This document shows, one piece after another, positions 1 to 6,803 of a DNA stretch of 25,877 nt. The DNA is from JBAZYZ01 sp964366065. Lineage in GTDB: Bacteria > Patescibacteriota > Minisyncoccia > Phycocordibacterales > VMEP01. The notes under the pieces were generated by a model. The model was not told where the DNA came from, did no database searches, and was given only the letters and a program-made list of their open reading frames with translations. The stretch covers positions 1 to 25,877 of the forward strand of contig CAYISF010000003.1 of NCBI GenBank assembly GCA_964366065.1, written 5' to 3'. Positions within the stretch are counted from its first letter, which is position 1; each line of letters opens with the position of its first letter. The translations under genes and the position numbers were made by a program.

Positions 1-856
1 CGAAAAGCGTTTCGCCGTTGAAGAAAAGATAAAGAATCGCCGGGAGGAGCACCAACGCTGTTCCAATGCCGGGGATTAGTGCAGTTATCGCCGCGACACT
101 GCCCCACAGCGCCGCATTGGGAACTCCGAAAATAGCGAACCCGACTGCGGTTAATATGCCCTGAACGAGCGCCACCGCGAGACTCCCCTTGATGACCGAA
201 TTAATCGCCAATGCAAGTTTATTAAAAATTGTTTCATCGTGAATGTCTTGCAGAGGGCTTAAAGCGACGACAGCCTCTTTGAGTTTACGACCATCCTTAA
301 ACAAGTAATACAGAGCGATAAGAAACACAAAGACGCCGATTATTACTTTTGCAACATTTGTAAAAAGAGGCCCGAGATGCTGGAGTAACCAGCTTAATCC
401 CTGCTTTAAATATTGGTTAATATCAACGGAAAATTCTATCGGCACTTCCTTCGTCAGCCCCTTCGGCACAGGAGAAAATCTTTTGAGGTTCTGTATGGTG
501 TCACCTACGCCGCGAGAAAGATCAGTTGCGCCGCCGTTGCTGATGAGAGAAGAGTAAAGTTCTGTTGCTTCCTGAAAAATCTGTATGCCTAAAAATGTGA
601 GAGGGACAATAACAACAATAAGAACGGAGCCGGTGGCGAGCAATGCCGCCAAGCCCCTCCTTCCGCGCGTAATAGTGAGAATCTTTTTGTGAACCGGTCC
701 AAAAACAGTTGCAAAAACTATTGCCAAGATAAGCGCGTAGAGAAAAGGTTTAAAAATGAAAAAGGCAAGGGTAGAAATTCCCGAGAGGAGAATGAGTAAA
801 AAATAAATCCCGTTAGAAGTTGTTTTGTTCGTTTTTGATATTGTTGGTTGATACAT
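1..856 (-). CDS. AI-2E family transporter (PerM/YdiK type), C-terminus cut by window edge
   Basis: The minus frame from ATG 854-856 stays open to base 1, giving about 285 residues without a stop. The protein is a multi-pass membrane protein: two N-terminal hydrophobic segments (about residues 18-50), a third near 70-85, a soluble central stretch (about 85-150) and at least three more segments toward the cut end. The late run GSVAAITALIPGIGTALVLL resembles the conserved Pro/Gly-rich motif of the AI-2E/UPF0118 exporter family. The family is linked to autoinducer-2 export or Na+/H+ antiport; the substrate here is unknown. Full members are about 340-370 residues, so roughly 60-80 residues are missing. 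No clear Shine-Dalgarno precedes the ATG; a possible -10 (TATTCT) lies 10 bases upstream. It follows the 67-residue membrane protein gene on the same strand. Confidence 0.85.
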   Translation of the reverse strand, partial: MYQPTISKTNKTTSNGIYFLLILLSGISTLAFFIFKPFLYALILAIVFATVFGPVHKKILTITRGRRGLAALLATGSVLIVVIVPLTFLGIQIFQEATELYSSLISNGGATDLSRGVGDTIQNLKRFSPVPKGLTKEVPIEFSVDINQYLKQGLSWLLQHLGPLFTNVAKVIIGVFVFLIALYYLFKDGRKLKEAVVALSPLQDIHDETIFNKLALAINSVIKGSLAVALVQGILTAVGFAIFGVPNAALWGSVAAITALIPGIGTALVLLPAILYLFFNGETLF

Positions 857-888
857 GATGTTTTTTAGAATACCCAGATATCCTTTGA

Positions 889-911
889 CAAAAAAATTAC
901 CAATTTTTTTG
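889..911. terminator. A/T-only palindrome, possible bidirectional terminator
   Basis: A perfect 10-bp inverted repeat (CAAAAAAATT / AATTTTTTTG) with a 3-base loop lies between the stop of the 67-residue gene (958) and the start of the AI-2E gene (856). It ends in a T run on both strands. The stem has almost no G:C pairs, so termination would be weak. It could equally overlap the AI-2E promoter. Confidence 0.3.
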
Positions 912-957
912 AGGAAGACTTCTAGCGGGGTAAAACTCTGATTTTTGGCGGTTCACG

Positions 958-1161
958 TTATTTTTTCTTCCAAAATCTGAATTTATCAAAAAATAAAATC
1001 CGCAGACCCAGTAATTCAAGGCCAATAACTGCTAGCCATGAACCGGGGGTGAGAGGGGTGATGAGAGCGGCGAAACCAATAAGAATGAAGATAACTCCAA
1101 CCACTTTTTTAATTTTCGGCCTGTCATGAATATATTCTTTAATGATTTTAAGAAAGTTCAC
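958..1161 (-). CDS. Small membrane protein, PGPGW-like
   Basis: A 67-residue protein starting at GTG 1159-1161. It has a charged, Lys-rich N-terminus (residues 1-19), a hydrophobic segment (about 20-36), a short turn with the motif TPGSWLAVIGLELLG (about 39-53), which completes a second hydrophobic segment, and a basic tail ending WKKK. The layout and the Pro-Gly-x-Trp turn resemble the small putative transmembrane PGPGW family, whose function is not known. No good Shine-Dalgarno is visible; AGG directly abuts the GTG. It lies between the AI-2E gene and the tRNA region on the same strand. The assignment is from motif resemblance only; it could be another two-helix protein. Confidence 0.6.
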   Translation of the reverse strand: MNFLKIIKEYIHDRPKIKKVVGVIFILIGFAALITPLTPGSWLAVIGLELLGLRILFFDKFRFWKKK

Positions 1162-1302
1162 CCTATTTAGAAACTTTGAGATTATTCTCTTTTAAAATCA
1201 TGGTAAAAACCGACAGGCAGTTTCGCCCTTAGTCTTATTATAATAATAACTTAATTTTGAGCTTTTAACAGGGTTCATAAACATTTAGATTAATTTTCTA
1301 AC

Positions 1303-1350
1303 TGGCGGAGGCGGAGAGGTTCGAACTCATGAGAGGTTTCCCCTTACGCG
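1303..1350 (-). repeat. tRNA-Ser 3'-half-like copy 1 (degenerate)
   Basis: On the minus strand this ends CGCCTCCGCCA, identical to the acceptor 3' strand plus CCA of the intact tRNA-Ser at 1424-1511. It is preceded by a GAGTTCGAA T-loop core and a variable-arm-like stretch. The T-stem has mismatches (ATGAG against CTCTC), and no D-arm or anticodon arm follows. It is a partial duplicate, not a working tRNA. Confidence 0.6.
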
Positions 1351-1363
1351 TCACAGCACCAAA

Positions 1364-1410
1364 GCGGAGGCGGAGAGATTCGAACTCTCGGTGGTGTAAC
1401 CCACACACGC
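1364..1410 (-). repeat. tRNA-Ser 3'-half-like copy 2
   Basis: Read on the minus strand it carries AAAGCGTGT, a different but self-pairing variable arm (GTGG...CCAC), and a T-arm and acceptor 3' strand identical to the intact tRNA-Ser. The terminal CCA is lost (CGC then TTT). No matching 5' half lies next to it. It could be a remnant of a second tRNA-Ser isoacceptor or a recombination footprint. Confidence 0.6.
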
Positions 1411-1423
1411 TTTCTCCCGCACA

Positions 1424-1511
1424 TGGCGGAGGCGGAGAGATTCGAACTCTCGAAACCTTTCGGTTTACACGCTTTCCAAGCGTGCGCACTAAACCGCTAT
1501 GCGACGCCTCC
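1424..1511 (-). tRNA. tRNA-Ser (anticodon GGA), CCA encoded
   Basis: The minus strand folds as a class II tRNA of 88 bases. Acceptor stem GGAGGCG/CGCCTCC has discriminator G and an encoded CCA. The D-arm starts GCATAGCGG. The anticodon stem CACGC/GCGTG encloses the loop TTGGAAA, so the anticodon is GGA (Ser, UCC/UCU). A long variable arm AAACC-GAAA-GGTTT follows, then T-arm GAGAG-TTCGAAT-CTCTC. The long variable arm and discriminator G fit tRNA-Ser. Partial copies of its 3' half lie downstream and of its 5' half upstream. Confidence 0.95.
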
Positions 1512-1580
1512 GCCATATGCAGGGACTGCGACTTCTTACCAATCGTTTCACTCTTGGAGAAGTCGGTTGCAATCTTCGCA

Positions 1581-1621
1581 CCCCAATAGTAGAACCTCGA
1601 CAAGCTCGGTTCACTATGGGG
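1581..1621. repeat. Imperfect palindrome with CGACAAGCTCGG core
   Basis: CCCCAATAGTAGAACC pairs with GGTTCACTATGGGG with two one-base bulges, around a loop containing CCTCGACAAGCTCGG. The core resembles the 'CTTCGACAAGCTCAGG' interspersed palindromes; a close relative lies at 21484-21502. It directly joins the truncated tRNA 5' half at 1622-1649, so it may mark the breakpoint. Confidence 0.5.
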
Positions 1622-1649
1622 CAAGCTCGACCGCTATGCGACGCCTCCG
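1622..1649 (-). repeat. tRNA-Ser 5'-half-like copy (truncated)
   Basis: The 20 bases ACCGCTATGCGACGCCTCCG (plus strand, 1630-1649) are identical to the acceptor and D-arm part of the intact tRNA-Ser about 137 bases away. The similarity stops in the D-arm, where the palindrome at 1581-1621 begins. It is not a complete tRNA. Bases 1650-1736, between it and the next gene, hold only short degenerate repeats (such as ACTTACAACTTACAAC). Confidence 0.6.
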
Positions 1650-1736
1650 TGAATAACTCACTACTTACAACTTACAACCCACAACACAAAACGAATTTAT
1701 TCTGTCGTTAGTTTTTAGTCGTCAGTCGTAGGTCAC

Positions 1737-2309
1737 TCAGATACTTTTATACACCACTAAACTGATAATCGCAAAAATTATGGCCAGGTACAGGAGATAA
1801 GCGGCAATAGCGACAAAGGACGGAAGCTGGAACGTTACCGCGACCAAAAGCGCGCCGATGCCGAACGACTGAAGCGCCATTTTGACCTTGCCGGAAAATT
1901 CCGCCTGAATAGGTATCCCTTGCGAGCGTTTCCTGTAATACGCGCTCGCCACGATGAAAAATTCTATCCCGATTATGGTCGCGGCCAGATACGGGCTTAA
2001 AAAACGCGACACTAATATGAACGCGGCCGTGCCTATGAGAAACTTGTCCGCCAGCGGGTCATATTTCATCCCCCACTCGGTTATTTGGCCGCGAGTGCGC
2101 GCCAGCGACCCGTCAATAGCGTCCGAAAACGACGAGAAAAAAAATAAAATCAGTCCGAAAAGATACTGTTCCGTAACAAATAAATAAGCGACGAACGGAA
2201 TGGTTATAAACCGGAACCAGGTGATTGAATTCGGCGTCACCCAGGCAGGAATAAACGGCAAAATCGTGCGAGCGAAAATTTTGTCGGTGATTGTAAGTTC
2301 GTTTGCCAT
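1737..2309 (-). CDS. CDP-alcohol phosphatidyltransferase family protein (PgsA-like)
   Basis: A 190-residue membrane enzyme that would transfer a phosphatidyl group from CDP-diacylglycerol to an alcohol. The full CDP-OH motif is present: D63-x2-D66-G67-x2-A70-R71-x8-G80-x3-D84-x3-D88, so all four metal and substrate aspartates are kept. Five to six hydrophobic segments surround it. Length matches PgsA (about 180-200), so glycerol-3-phosphate is a reasonable acceptor. Family members using inositol phosphate or other acceptors cannot be excluded. It starts 8 bases after the htpX stop, so the two are probably cotranscribed. Confidence 0.88.
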   Translation of the reverse strand: MANELTITDKIFARTILPFIPAWVTPNSITWFRFITIPFVAYLFVTEQYLFGLILFFFSSFSDAIDGSLARTRGQITEWGMKYDPLADKFLIGTAAFILVSRFLSPYLAATIIGIEFFIVASAYYRKRSQGIPIQAEFSGKVKMALQSFGIGALLVAVTFQLPSFVAIAAYLLYLAIIFAIISLVVYKSI

Positions 2310-2317
2310 AATTTTGG

Positions 2318-3229
2318 TTATCTGGAAAGCAGAGCTTCGACGCGTTCGGAAATCGGCGGATGGGTAGAAAAAATTCTGACCATAAACGGCACTTTTTCTT
2401 CACCGCCTTTTTCTTCAGCCGACGGGCCGAACGGATTGGCGATAAAAAGATGCGCCGTGGCGGTATTGGCCTTAAGCATCGGGCGTTTGTATGCCCCGAT
2501 CTTCTTTAAGGCCGAAGCAAGCCCCTCGGGATAGCGGGTAAGCAGGGAGCCGGAAGCGTCGGCCAAAAATTCGCGCTTTCTGGAAATGGCCAGTTGTATG
2601 AGAGTGGCCGCGATAGGCGCCAAAATAGAGAGGACAATGCCTATTAAAACCATTATTCCTCCCCTGTCCTTTCCTCCGCGCGAACCTAATCCGAACATAG
2701 ATGAACGGATGAAAATATTTGAAAGAATAGAAATAAATCCGACCAAAACGACTATGACCGTGGACACAAGCATATCACGGTTCCCGATATGGGAGAGTTC
2801 GTGGGCAATTACTCCTTCAAGCTCGGTTTTGTTAAGAAGAAGAATGATGCCGGTCGTTACTGCGACCGCGGCATGGTCTTTGTCACGGCCGGTGGCAAAA
2901 GCGTTCGGCGCCGGATCGTTTATTATGTAAATTTTCGGCATTGGGAGTCCGGCCGTAATCGCCAGATTTTCAACTATATTATAAAGTTCCGGATTGTCGT
3001 CGTGCTCCGCCGGCTTTGCTCCAGTCATTCTAAGAACGATTTTGTCGGAGTACCAGTATGAAAGAATATTCATGAAAACGCTGAAAAAAACAGCGATGTA
3101 AAGAATGGACGGATTATTAAAATAGAAACTGAAAAAATATCCGAGGCCTATGACCACGATTAAAAACACGGTTACGAGAAGCCATGTTTTTCGTATGTTT
3201 TTTGATTGTTCGGTGTATAGGGTAGCCAT
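2318..3229 (-). CDS. htpX: M48 family zinc metalloprotease HtpX
   Basis: A 303-residue membrane protease for quality control of membrane proteins. Two N-terminal helices (about 14-35 and 40-60) precede the catalytic domain. The zinc motif is H143-E-L-S-H147, with a third ligand E220 in SRKREFLADA. Two more hydrophobic segments lie between (about 152-172 and 191-212). The C-terminal motif STHPPISERVEAL is typical of HtpX. I chose ATG 3227-3229 (MATLYTEQ), because the longer frame to 3265 reads into a repeat element that begins directly at this codon. It lies two genes downstream of lemA, a common partner, and just upstream of the phosphatidyltransferase gene. Any promoter probably lies inside the repeat element. 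Confidence 0.93.
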   Translation of the reverse strand: MATLYTEQSKNIRKTWLLVTVFLIVVIGLGYFFSFYFNNPSILYIAVFFSVFMNILSYWYSDKIVLRMTGAKPAEHDDNPELYNIVENLAITAGLPMPKIYIINDPAPNAFATGRDKDHAAVAVTTGIILLLNKTELEGVIAHELSHIGNRDMLVSTVIVVLVGFISILSNIFIRSSMFGLGSRGGKDRGGIMVLIGIVLSILAPIAATLIQLAISRKREFLADASGSLLTRYPEGLASALKKIGAYKRPMLKANTATAHLFIANPFGPSAEEKGGEEKVPFMVRIFSTHPPISERVEALLSR

Positions 3230-3356
3230 CCCGGTAGTAGAAAATGACATTGCTCTATCGAGCAAAAAACATTTTATTGGATTTATTTCTGATAAATATG
3301 GTTATGATTTTTATACGATTTTCAGCTTGCTTTTGATTCCATTTTCACTACAGGAC
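3228..3356. mobile_element. MITE-like element A with terminal inverted repeats
   Basis: The ends are ATCCCGGTAGTAGAAAATG (plus, from 3228) and CATTTTCACTACAGGAC (to 3356), which are inverted copies of each other with few mismatches. Next to the left end is a hairpin TTGCTC-TATC-GAGCAA. The element is about 129 bases, A/T-rich and has no coding capacity. Copies B (13423-13554) and C (13557-13623) share the ends. The left end overlaps the htpX start codon. A TATAAA string inside, on the minus strand, could act as a -10. Confidence 0.65.
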
Positions 3357-3425
3357 AAGTGGGGGTTACTAGCCGTTAGGTTTTAGATAATATAATAAAA
3401 TATTTTCGGCTAAAAGCTAAAAGAT

Positions 3426-3908
3426 TTATGCGCGGGACCATTCCGCCTGTAAACCGGTACGTTTCTTGTCTGCCATAACAATCTCGTCATAAATGCCGTC
3501 TATCAAAGCATAATTTTTCGCTTCTTCCGATGAAACCCAGGCGAAATCGTCCGATTCTTCTTTCTGTAAATTAACTTCTCCTCCGGCATATTCGGCGATA
3601 CAAGATATGACGAGAGAAGGAGCGCTGTCTTTATGGACTGTCGCCAAGCTTGTAAGATATCCGATATTTTTTATTTCAATTCCGACCTCTTCGTTAACTT
3701 CCCTCTTGAGTGTCCGTTCGAGCACATTGTACCAATAATACTCCGTGTCTTTCTTCATCTTTAAGTAATCACTCGTTTCAAGCTTACCTCCGGGTACTGT
3801 CCAAAGCCCCGGGAAACGCTCTTTTGCGGAAGATCGCCGCATTATCAAATATTTCCCGTCTTTCACGATAATAGCCGTAATAGCAACTTCGTGAAGATTG
3901 GAATTCAT
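3426..3908 (-). CDS. NUDIX hydrolase with an expanded Nudix box
   Basis: A 160-residue protein of the NUDIX fold, which cleaves nucleoside diphosphates linked to another group. Strands 1-3 are typical (EVAITAIIVKDGKYLIMRR, GLWTVPGGKLE). The helix part of the Nudix box is clear: R69-E70-V-N-E72-E73-V-G-I, with the metal-binding glutamates. Between GGKLE (40-44) and this helix there is an extra segment of about 14 residues (45-60, Lys/Tyr-rich) that is absent from the standard GX5EX7REUXEEXGU spacing. The substrate cannot be predicted. The gene starts 2 bases after the lemA stop, so it is cotranscribed with lemA. Confidence 0.88.
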   Translation of the reverse strand: MNSNLHEVAITAIIVKDGKYLIMRRSSAKERFPGLWTVPGGKLETSDYLKMKKDTEYYWYNVLERTLKREVNEEVGIEIKNIGYLTSLATVHKDSAPSLVISCIAEYAGGEVNLQKEESDDFAWVSSEEAKNYALIDGIYDEIVMADKKRTGLQAEWSRA

Positions 3909-3910
3909 AG

Positions 3911-4459
3911 CTAAAAGCTGACTTTGACCGGCTCGCGGGCAGAATCTTCCGCTCCAAGCTGGAAAAATTCCTGTTTTTGGAAATGGAAAGTGCCGGCGAT
4001 TATGTTGCCCGGAAATGAATCAACGGATGTATTTAAGTCGCGGACATTGCCGTTGTAGAAGCGGCGCGCCGCCTGTATCTTATTTTCGGTATCGGAAAGT
4101 TCCGATTGGAGAGCGAGGAAATTCTGATTGGCTTTGAGTTCGGGATAGGCCTCGGCAATGGCGAAAATGCTTTTGAGCGCGCCGGAGAGCATATTTTCCG
4201 CAGCGCCTTTCTCCGCGATTCCGCCCGCGCCCATGGCCGCCGCGCGCGCCTTGGTTACATTCTCAAACGCTTTGCGTTCGTGCGCGGCATATCCCTTGAC
4301 CGACTCCACTAAGTTCGGAATGAGGTCGTACCGGCGCTTTAATTGGACATCAATGTCCGCCCACGCTTCTTTGGTCCGATTAACCAGGGAAATAAAACCG
4401 TTGTAGGCGAAAATCGCCCAAAGAACGACTGCCGCGAAAATTCCTAAAATTATGTACAT
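3911..4459 (-). CDS. lemA: LemA family protein
   Basis: A 182-residue protein with one N-terminal membrane anchor (residues 2-20) followed by a long, mostly helical domain. The conserved LemA signatures are all present: FISLVNRTKEAWADIDVQLK, RRYDLIPNLVESVKGYA, and the C-terminal RRFYNGNVRDLNTSVDSFP and AGTFHFQKQEFF. LemA proteins are linked to envelope homeostasis and often sit with htpX; here htpX follows after a NUDIX gene and repeat element A. The molecular role is not established. Length is typical. An extended -10 promoter lies upstream (4492-4500), and there is no clear Shine-Dalgarno. Confidence 0.95.
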   Translation of the reverse strand: MYIILGIFAAVVLWAIFAYNGFISLVNRTKEAWADIDVQLKRRYDLIPNLVESVKGYAAHERKAFENVTKARAAAMGAGGIAEKGAAENMLSGALKSIFAIAEAYPELKANQNFLALQSELSDTENKIQAARRFYNGNVRDLNTSVDSFPGNIIAGTFHFQKQEFFQLGAEDSAREPVKVSF

Positions 4460-4491
4460 AAAGTTTTATTGATTAAGATTATTTAAATTGT

Positions 4492-4500
4492 ATTATACCA
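4492..4500 (-). promoter_or_regulatory. Extended -10 promoter of lemA operon
   Basis: On the minus strand the sequence TGGTATAAT is a perfect extended -10 box (TG-n-TATAAT), placed about 33 bases before the lemA ATG. There is no good -35 at the standard distance, which fits extended -10 promoters. The predicted start site is near 4485. Confidence 0.6.
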
Positions 4501-4525
4501 AAAATGTTAAAAAATGCTATTTACA

Positions 4526-4573
4526 AACCCGCCCCCTATTTGCTTGGCAAGTAGGGGGCGGGTTTTCTTTTTA
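4526..4573. terminator. Strong GC hairpin between groEL and lemA
   Basis: AAACCCGCCCCCTA (4526-4539) pairs perfectly with TAGGGGGCGGGTTT (4553-4566), a 14-bp stem with a 13-base loop. On the plus strand it is followed by TTTTCTTTTT, and on the minus strand by TTTGTAAAT. It lies just after the groEL stop (4586) and before the lemA promoter, so it most likely ends groESL transcription. The better U tract, however, faces the plus strand. Confidence 0.75.
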
Positions 4574-4585
4574 ACTCCTATTGTC

Positions 4586-6238
4586 CTAATAGTCCATGCC
4601 CGCGCCACCCATAGCTCCGCCGGCGGACAAATTCTCTTTCTTCGGCTCTTCCGCTATGGCAACTTCTGTAGTAAGCAGCATGGCCGCCGCAGAGGCCGCG
4701 TTCTCCACACAGCTTCTGGTCACTTTAACCGGATCAATAATACCCGCTGCAATCATATCCGGAACAATGGCGTCCAGAAGAGCATCATAACCAAGATTTC
4801 CCCTTCCTTTTTTGACTTCTTCCACGATAACCGAACCGTCGTCACGACCGGCATTCACCGCAATCTGCCTTAAAGGCGACTCAAGCGCTTTTACCAAGAT
4901 CTGGACACCTACCTGGAATTCTTTTTCAAAACTTGACACCGGAGAAGAAATTTTCATTGTGTCAACTTTGGCCGCGGCTTTAATGAGAGCTACCCCGCCG
5001 CCCGGAACAATACCCTCTTCAATGGCGGCCTTGGTCGCATTCACCGCGTCCTCCACTTTCAGTTTCAAATATTTCATTTCGGTCTCGGTAGCCGCGCCCA
5101 CTTTAATGACAGCCACGCCGCCTCCAAGTTTCGCCAAGCGCTCTTCTATTTTCTCCAAATCAAACTTGGACTCGGTGGCCTCTTTCATTTTCCGCAGCTG
5201 GGCGATGCGGGCCAAAATGTCGGCCTTTTTACCCTTGCCGTTTACAATAGTAGTATCGTCTTTGGTGGCAATTACTTTACCGGCGCGGCCGAGCATGGAA
5301 AGGTCCGCTTTTTCAAGCTTTACGCCAAGTTCTTCGGAAACAACCTTGCCTCCCGTTACCACGGCAATATCGGCAAGCATATCTTTTTTCTTGTCGCCGT
5401 AGCCGGGACTCTTTACCGCCAGCACGGAAAACGCGCCGCGGAGTTTGTTGACCACGAATGTCGCAAGAGCCTCGCCGTCCACGTCGTCGGCTATAATAAC
5501 CAATTCCTTTCGCCCACCTGCCGCGATTTTTTCCAAGAGCGGAAGAATTTCGGCAATCGTGGAAATTTTCTTATCCGTTATCAAAATAGGCACATCGCGG
5601 TATTCGGCTTCCATTCTTTCCGCGTTCGTTATCATGTAGGGAGACACGTAACCTTTATCAAACTGCATTCCTTCCACGACCTCCGATTCCACACCGAACG
5701 ATTGCGATTCCTCCACCGTAACCACTCCGTCCTTGCCAACTTTATTGATAGTATCGGCTATGATTTTACCGAGCTCGGCGGATTCGGCGGCAATAGTCGC
5801 CACCTGCGTGATCTCGCTTTTTTCTTTGATGGGCTTAGCGATGGCGCGGAGGACTTTTACCACCTCCTCGGCTGCCCGTTCAATACCGACTTTGATGCCC
5901 ATAGCGTTTATACCCATAGCGGTTTGTTTGATTCCCTCTTTGACGATGGCCTGCATCAAAATTACCGCGGTTGTAGTGCCGTCACCGGCGTTATCGTTCG
6001 TTTTTTGAGCCACTTCCTTCGCGATTTCGGCTCCCATATTCTCCATCTTGTCGGGGAGGGAAATCTCTTTTGCTATAGACACTCCGTCGTTTGTAATAGT
6101 CGGCGCTCCATAACCCTTGTCCAAAACGACATTCCGCCCGCGCGGGCCGATAGTGATGCGCACCGCGTCGGCTATCTTATTAACCCCGTTCTCAAGCGCT
6201 TGCCGCGCCACTTCGTTATAAATTATTTGTTTTGCCAT
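4586..6238 (-). CDS. groEL: Chaperonin GroEL (HSP60, 60 kDa)
   Basis: A 550-residue type I chaperonin that folds proteins in the cytoplasm with GroES. It starts MAKQIIYNEVARQ. The ATP-site signature GDGTTT is at 85-90, with TIGPRGRNVVLD at 29-40 and TNDGVSIAKEI at 49-59. The hallmark AAVEEGIVPGGG motif appears as AAIEEGIVPGGGVAL. The C-terminus ends in a short Gly/Met tail (GGAMGGAGMDY), like the GGM tail of other GroELs. Length and domain order are normal. It follows groES after 85 bases that hold short A/T-rich repeats (AAAAGC / GCTTTT type) that may form a weak processing or attenuation hairpin. Confidence 0.98.
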   Translation of the reverse strand: MAKQIIYNEVARQALENGVNKIADAVRITIGPRGRNVVLDKGYGAPTITNDGVSIAKEISLPDKMENMGAEIAKEVAQKTNDNAGDGTTTAVILMQAIVKEGIKQTAMGINAMGIKVGIERAAEEVVKVLRAIAKPIKEKSEITQVATIAAESAELGKIIADTINKVGKDGVVTVEESQSFGVESEVVEGMQFDKGYVSPYMITNAERMEAEYRDVPILITDKKISTIAEILPLLEKIAAGGRKELVIIADDVDGEALATFVVNKLRGAFSVLAVKSPGYGDKKKDMLADIAVVTGGKVVSEELGVKLEKADLSMLGRAGKVIATKDDTTIVNGKGKKADILARIAQLRKMKEATESKFDLEKIEERLAKLGGGVAVIKVGAATETEMKYLKLKVEDAVNATKAAIEEGIVPGGGVALIKAAAKVDTMKISSPVSSFEKEFQVGVQILVKALESPLRQIAVNAGRDDGSVIVEEVKKGRGNLGYDALLDAIVPDMIAAGIIDPVKVTRSCVENAASAAAMLLTTEVAIAEEPKKENLSAGGAMGGAGMDY

Positions 6239-6323
6239 GATTGAAATTAAAAGCTCAAAGCTAAGAGTGAAAAAGGGATTTAATCCTCGGTATCTTTTTA
6301 GATTTTCGCTTTTAGTTTTTAGC

Positions 6324-6632
6324 TTATTTTATAATTGCTAATATATTCTCTTCTTTAATGATGAAATATTCTTCTCCCTCAACTTTAATCTCATCCGGCC
6401 CGTATTTGGAAAAAAGAACCGTATCGCCGGCTTTTACTTTCATTGGAAGAACCTTGCCGTCATCGTTTACTCGGCCGGAGCCCACAGCGATAACCTTACC
6501 CTGTTCAGGGCGTTCTTTAGAAACCGTTTCGGGAATAATTATTCCCGATTTGCTTTTCTTAGTATCTTCCGGGGACAGCGGTTTTACCAAAATTCTGTCT
6601 CCCAACGGCACGATTTTGCTTTTGGTTTTCAT
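6324..6632 (-). CDS. groES: Co-chaperonin GroES
   Basis: A 102-residue co-chaperonin that caps the GroEL chamber. The core starts IVPLGDRILVKPL. The mobile loop (about 22-42, KKSKSGIIIPETVSKERP) contains the hydrophobic GroEL-contact tripeptide III. The conserved end EYFIIKEENILAII is present. Length is normal. It has its own consensus promoter (6692-6720) and is followed by groEL on the same strand. I see no CIRCE operator (TTAGCACTC-N9-GAGTGCTAA), so HrcA-type control is not supported here. No clear Shine-Dalgarno precedes the ATG. Confidence 0.97.
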   Translation of the reverse strand: MKTKSKIVPLGDRILVKPLSPEDTKKSKSGIIIPETVSKERPEQGKVIAVGSGRVNDDGKVLPMKVKAGDTVLFSKYGPDEIKVEGEEYFIIKEENILAIIK

Positions 6633-6691
6633 ACTAAAATATCTGCTGCCATAGGGCAGAATTAACTTTTAAACAAAGCGCAGGTGGTAGC

Positions 6692-6720
6692 ATAATAAGA
6701 CAAAGGTATATTGCTGTCAA
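6692..6720 (-). promoter_or_regulatory. Consensus sigma-70-type promoter of groESL
   Basis: On the minus strand TTGACA (6715-6720) and TATTAT (6692-6697) are separated by exactly 17 bases. The start site would be near 6685, giving about a 50-base leader before groES. It is divergent from the secG promoter. Confidence 0.75.
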
Positions 6721-6773
6721 ACTCTTCCAAATCATCCGAAATGAACCGAAAGAAGAACCAGAAAATATTCAAC

Positions 6774-6803
6774 TTGCCTTTTTCAGCCCCTTTCTGCTAT
6801 AGT
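6774..6803 (+). promoter_or_regulatory. Promoter of secG, apparently leaderless
   Basis: TTGCCT (6774-6779) and TATAGT (6798-6803) are 18 bases apart. The secG ATG begins only 8 bases after the -10, so the transcript should start at or next to the start codon. Confidence 0.6.

Noticed and set aside
1364..1410. A second complete tRNA-Ser
   Set aside because: Only the T-arm, variable arm and acceptor 3' strand are present; no D-arm or 5' acceptor strand lies at the required distance.
1298..1624. A 108-codon minus-strand open frame with the peptide SRVRISPPPP
   Set aside because: It reads straight through the tRNA-Ser and its partial copies; this peptide is the usual false translation of tRNA-Ser 3' ends.
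1329..1711. Three plus-strand open frames over the tRNA region
   Set aside because: They are antisense to a confident tRNA and its repeats and have no ribosome sites or recognisable protein features.
2113..2403. A 96-codon minus-strand frame between htpX and the phosphatidyltransferase gene
   Set aside because: It overlaps both real genes in another frame and gives no meaningful protein.
4514..6244. Long plus-strand open frames opposite groEL
   Set aside because: They are shadows on the opposite strand of a well-conserved chaperonin gene.
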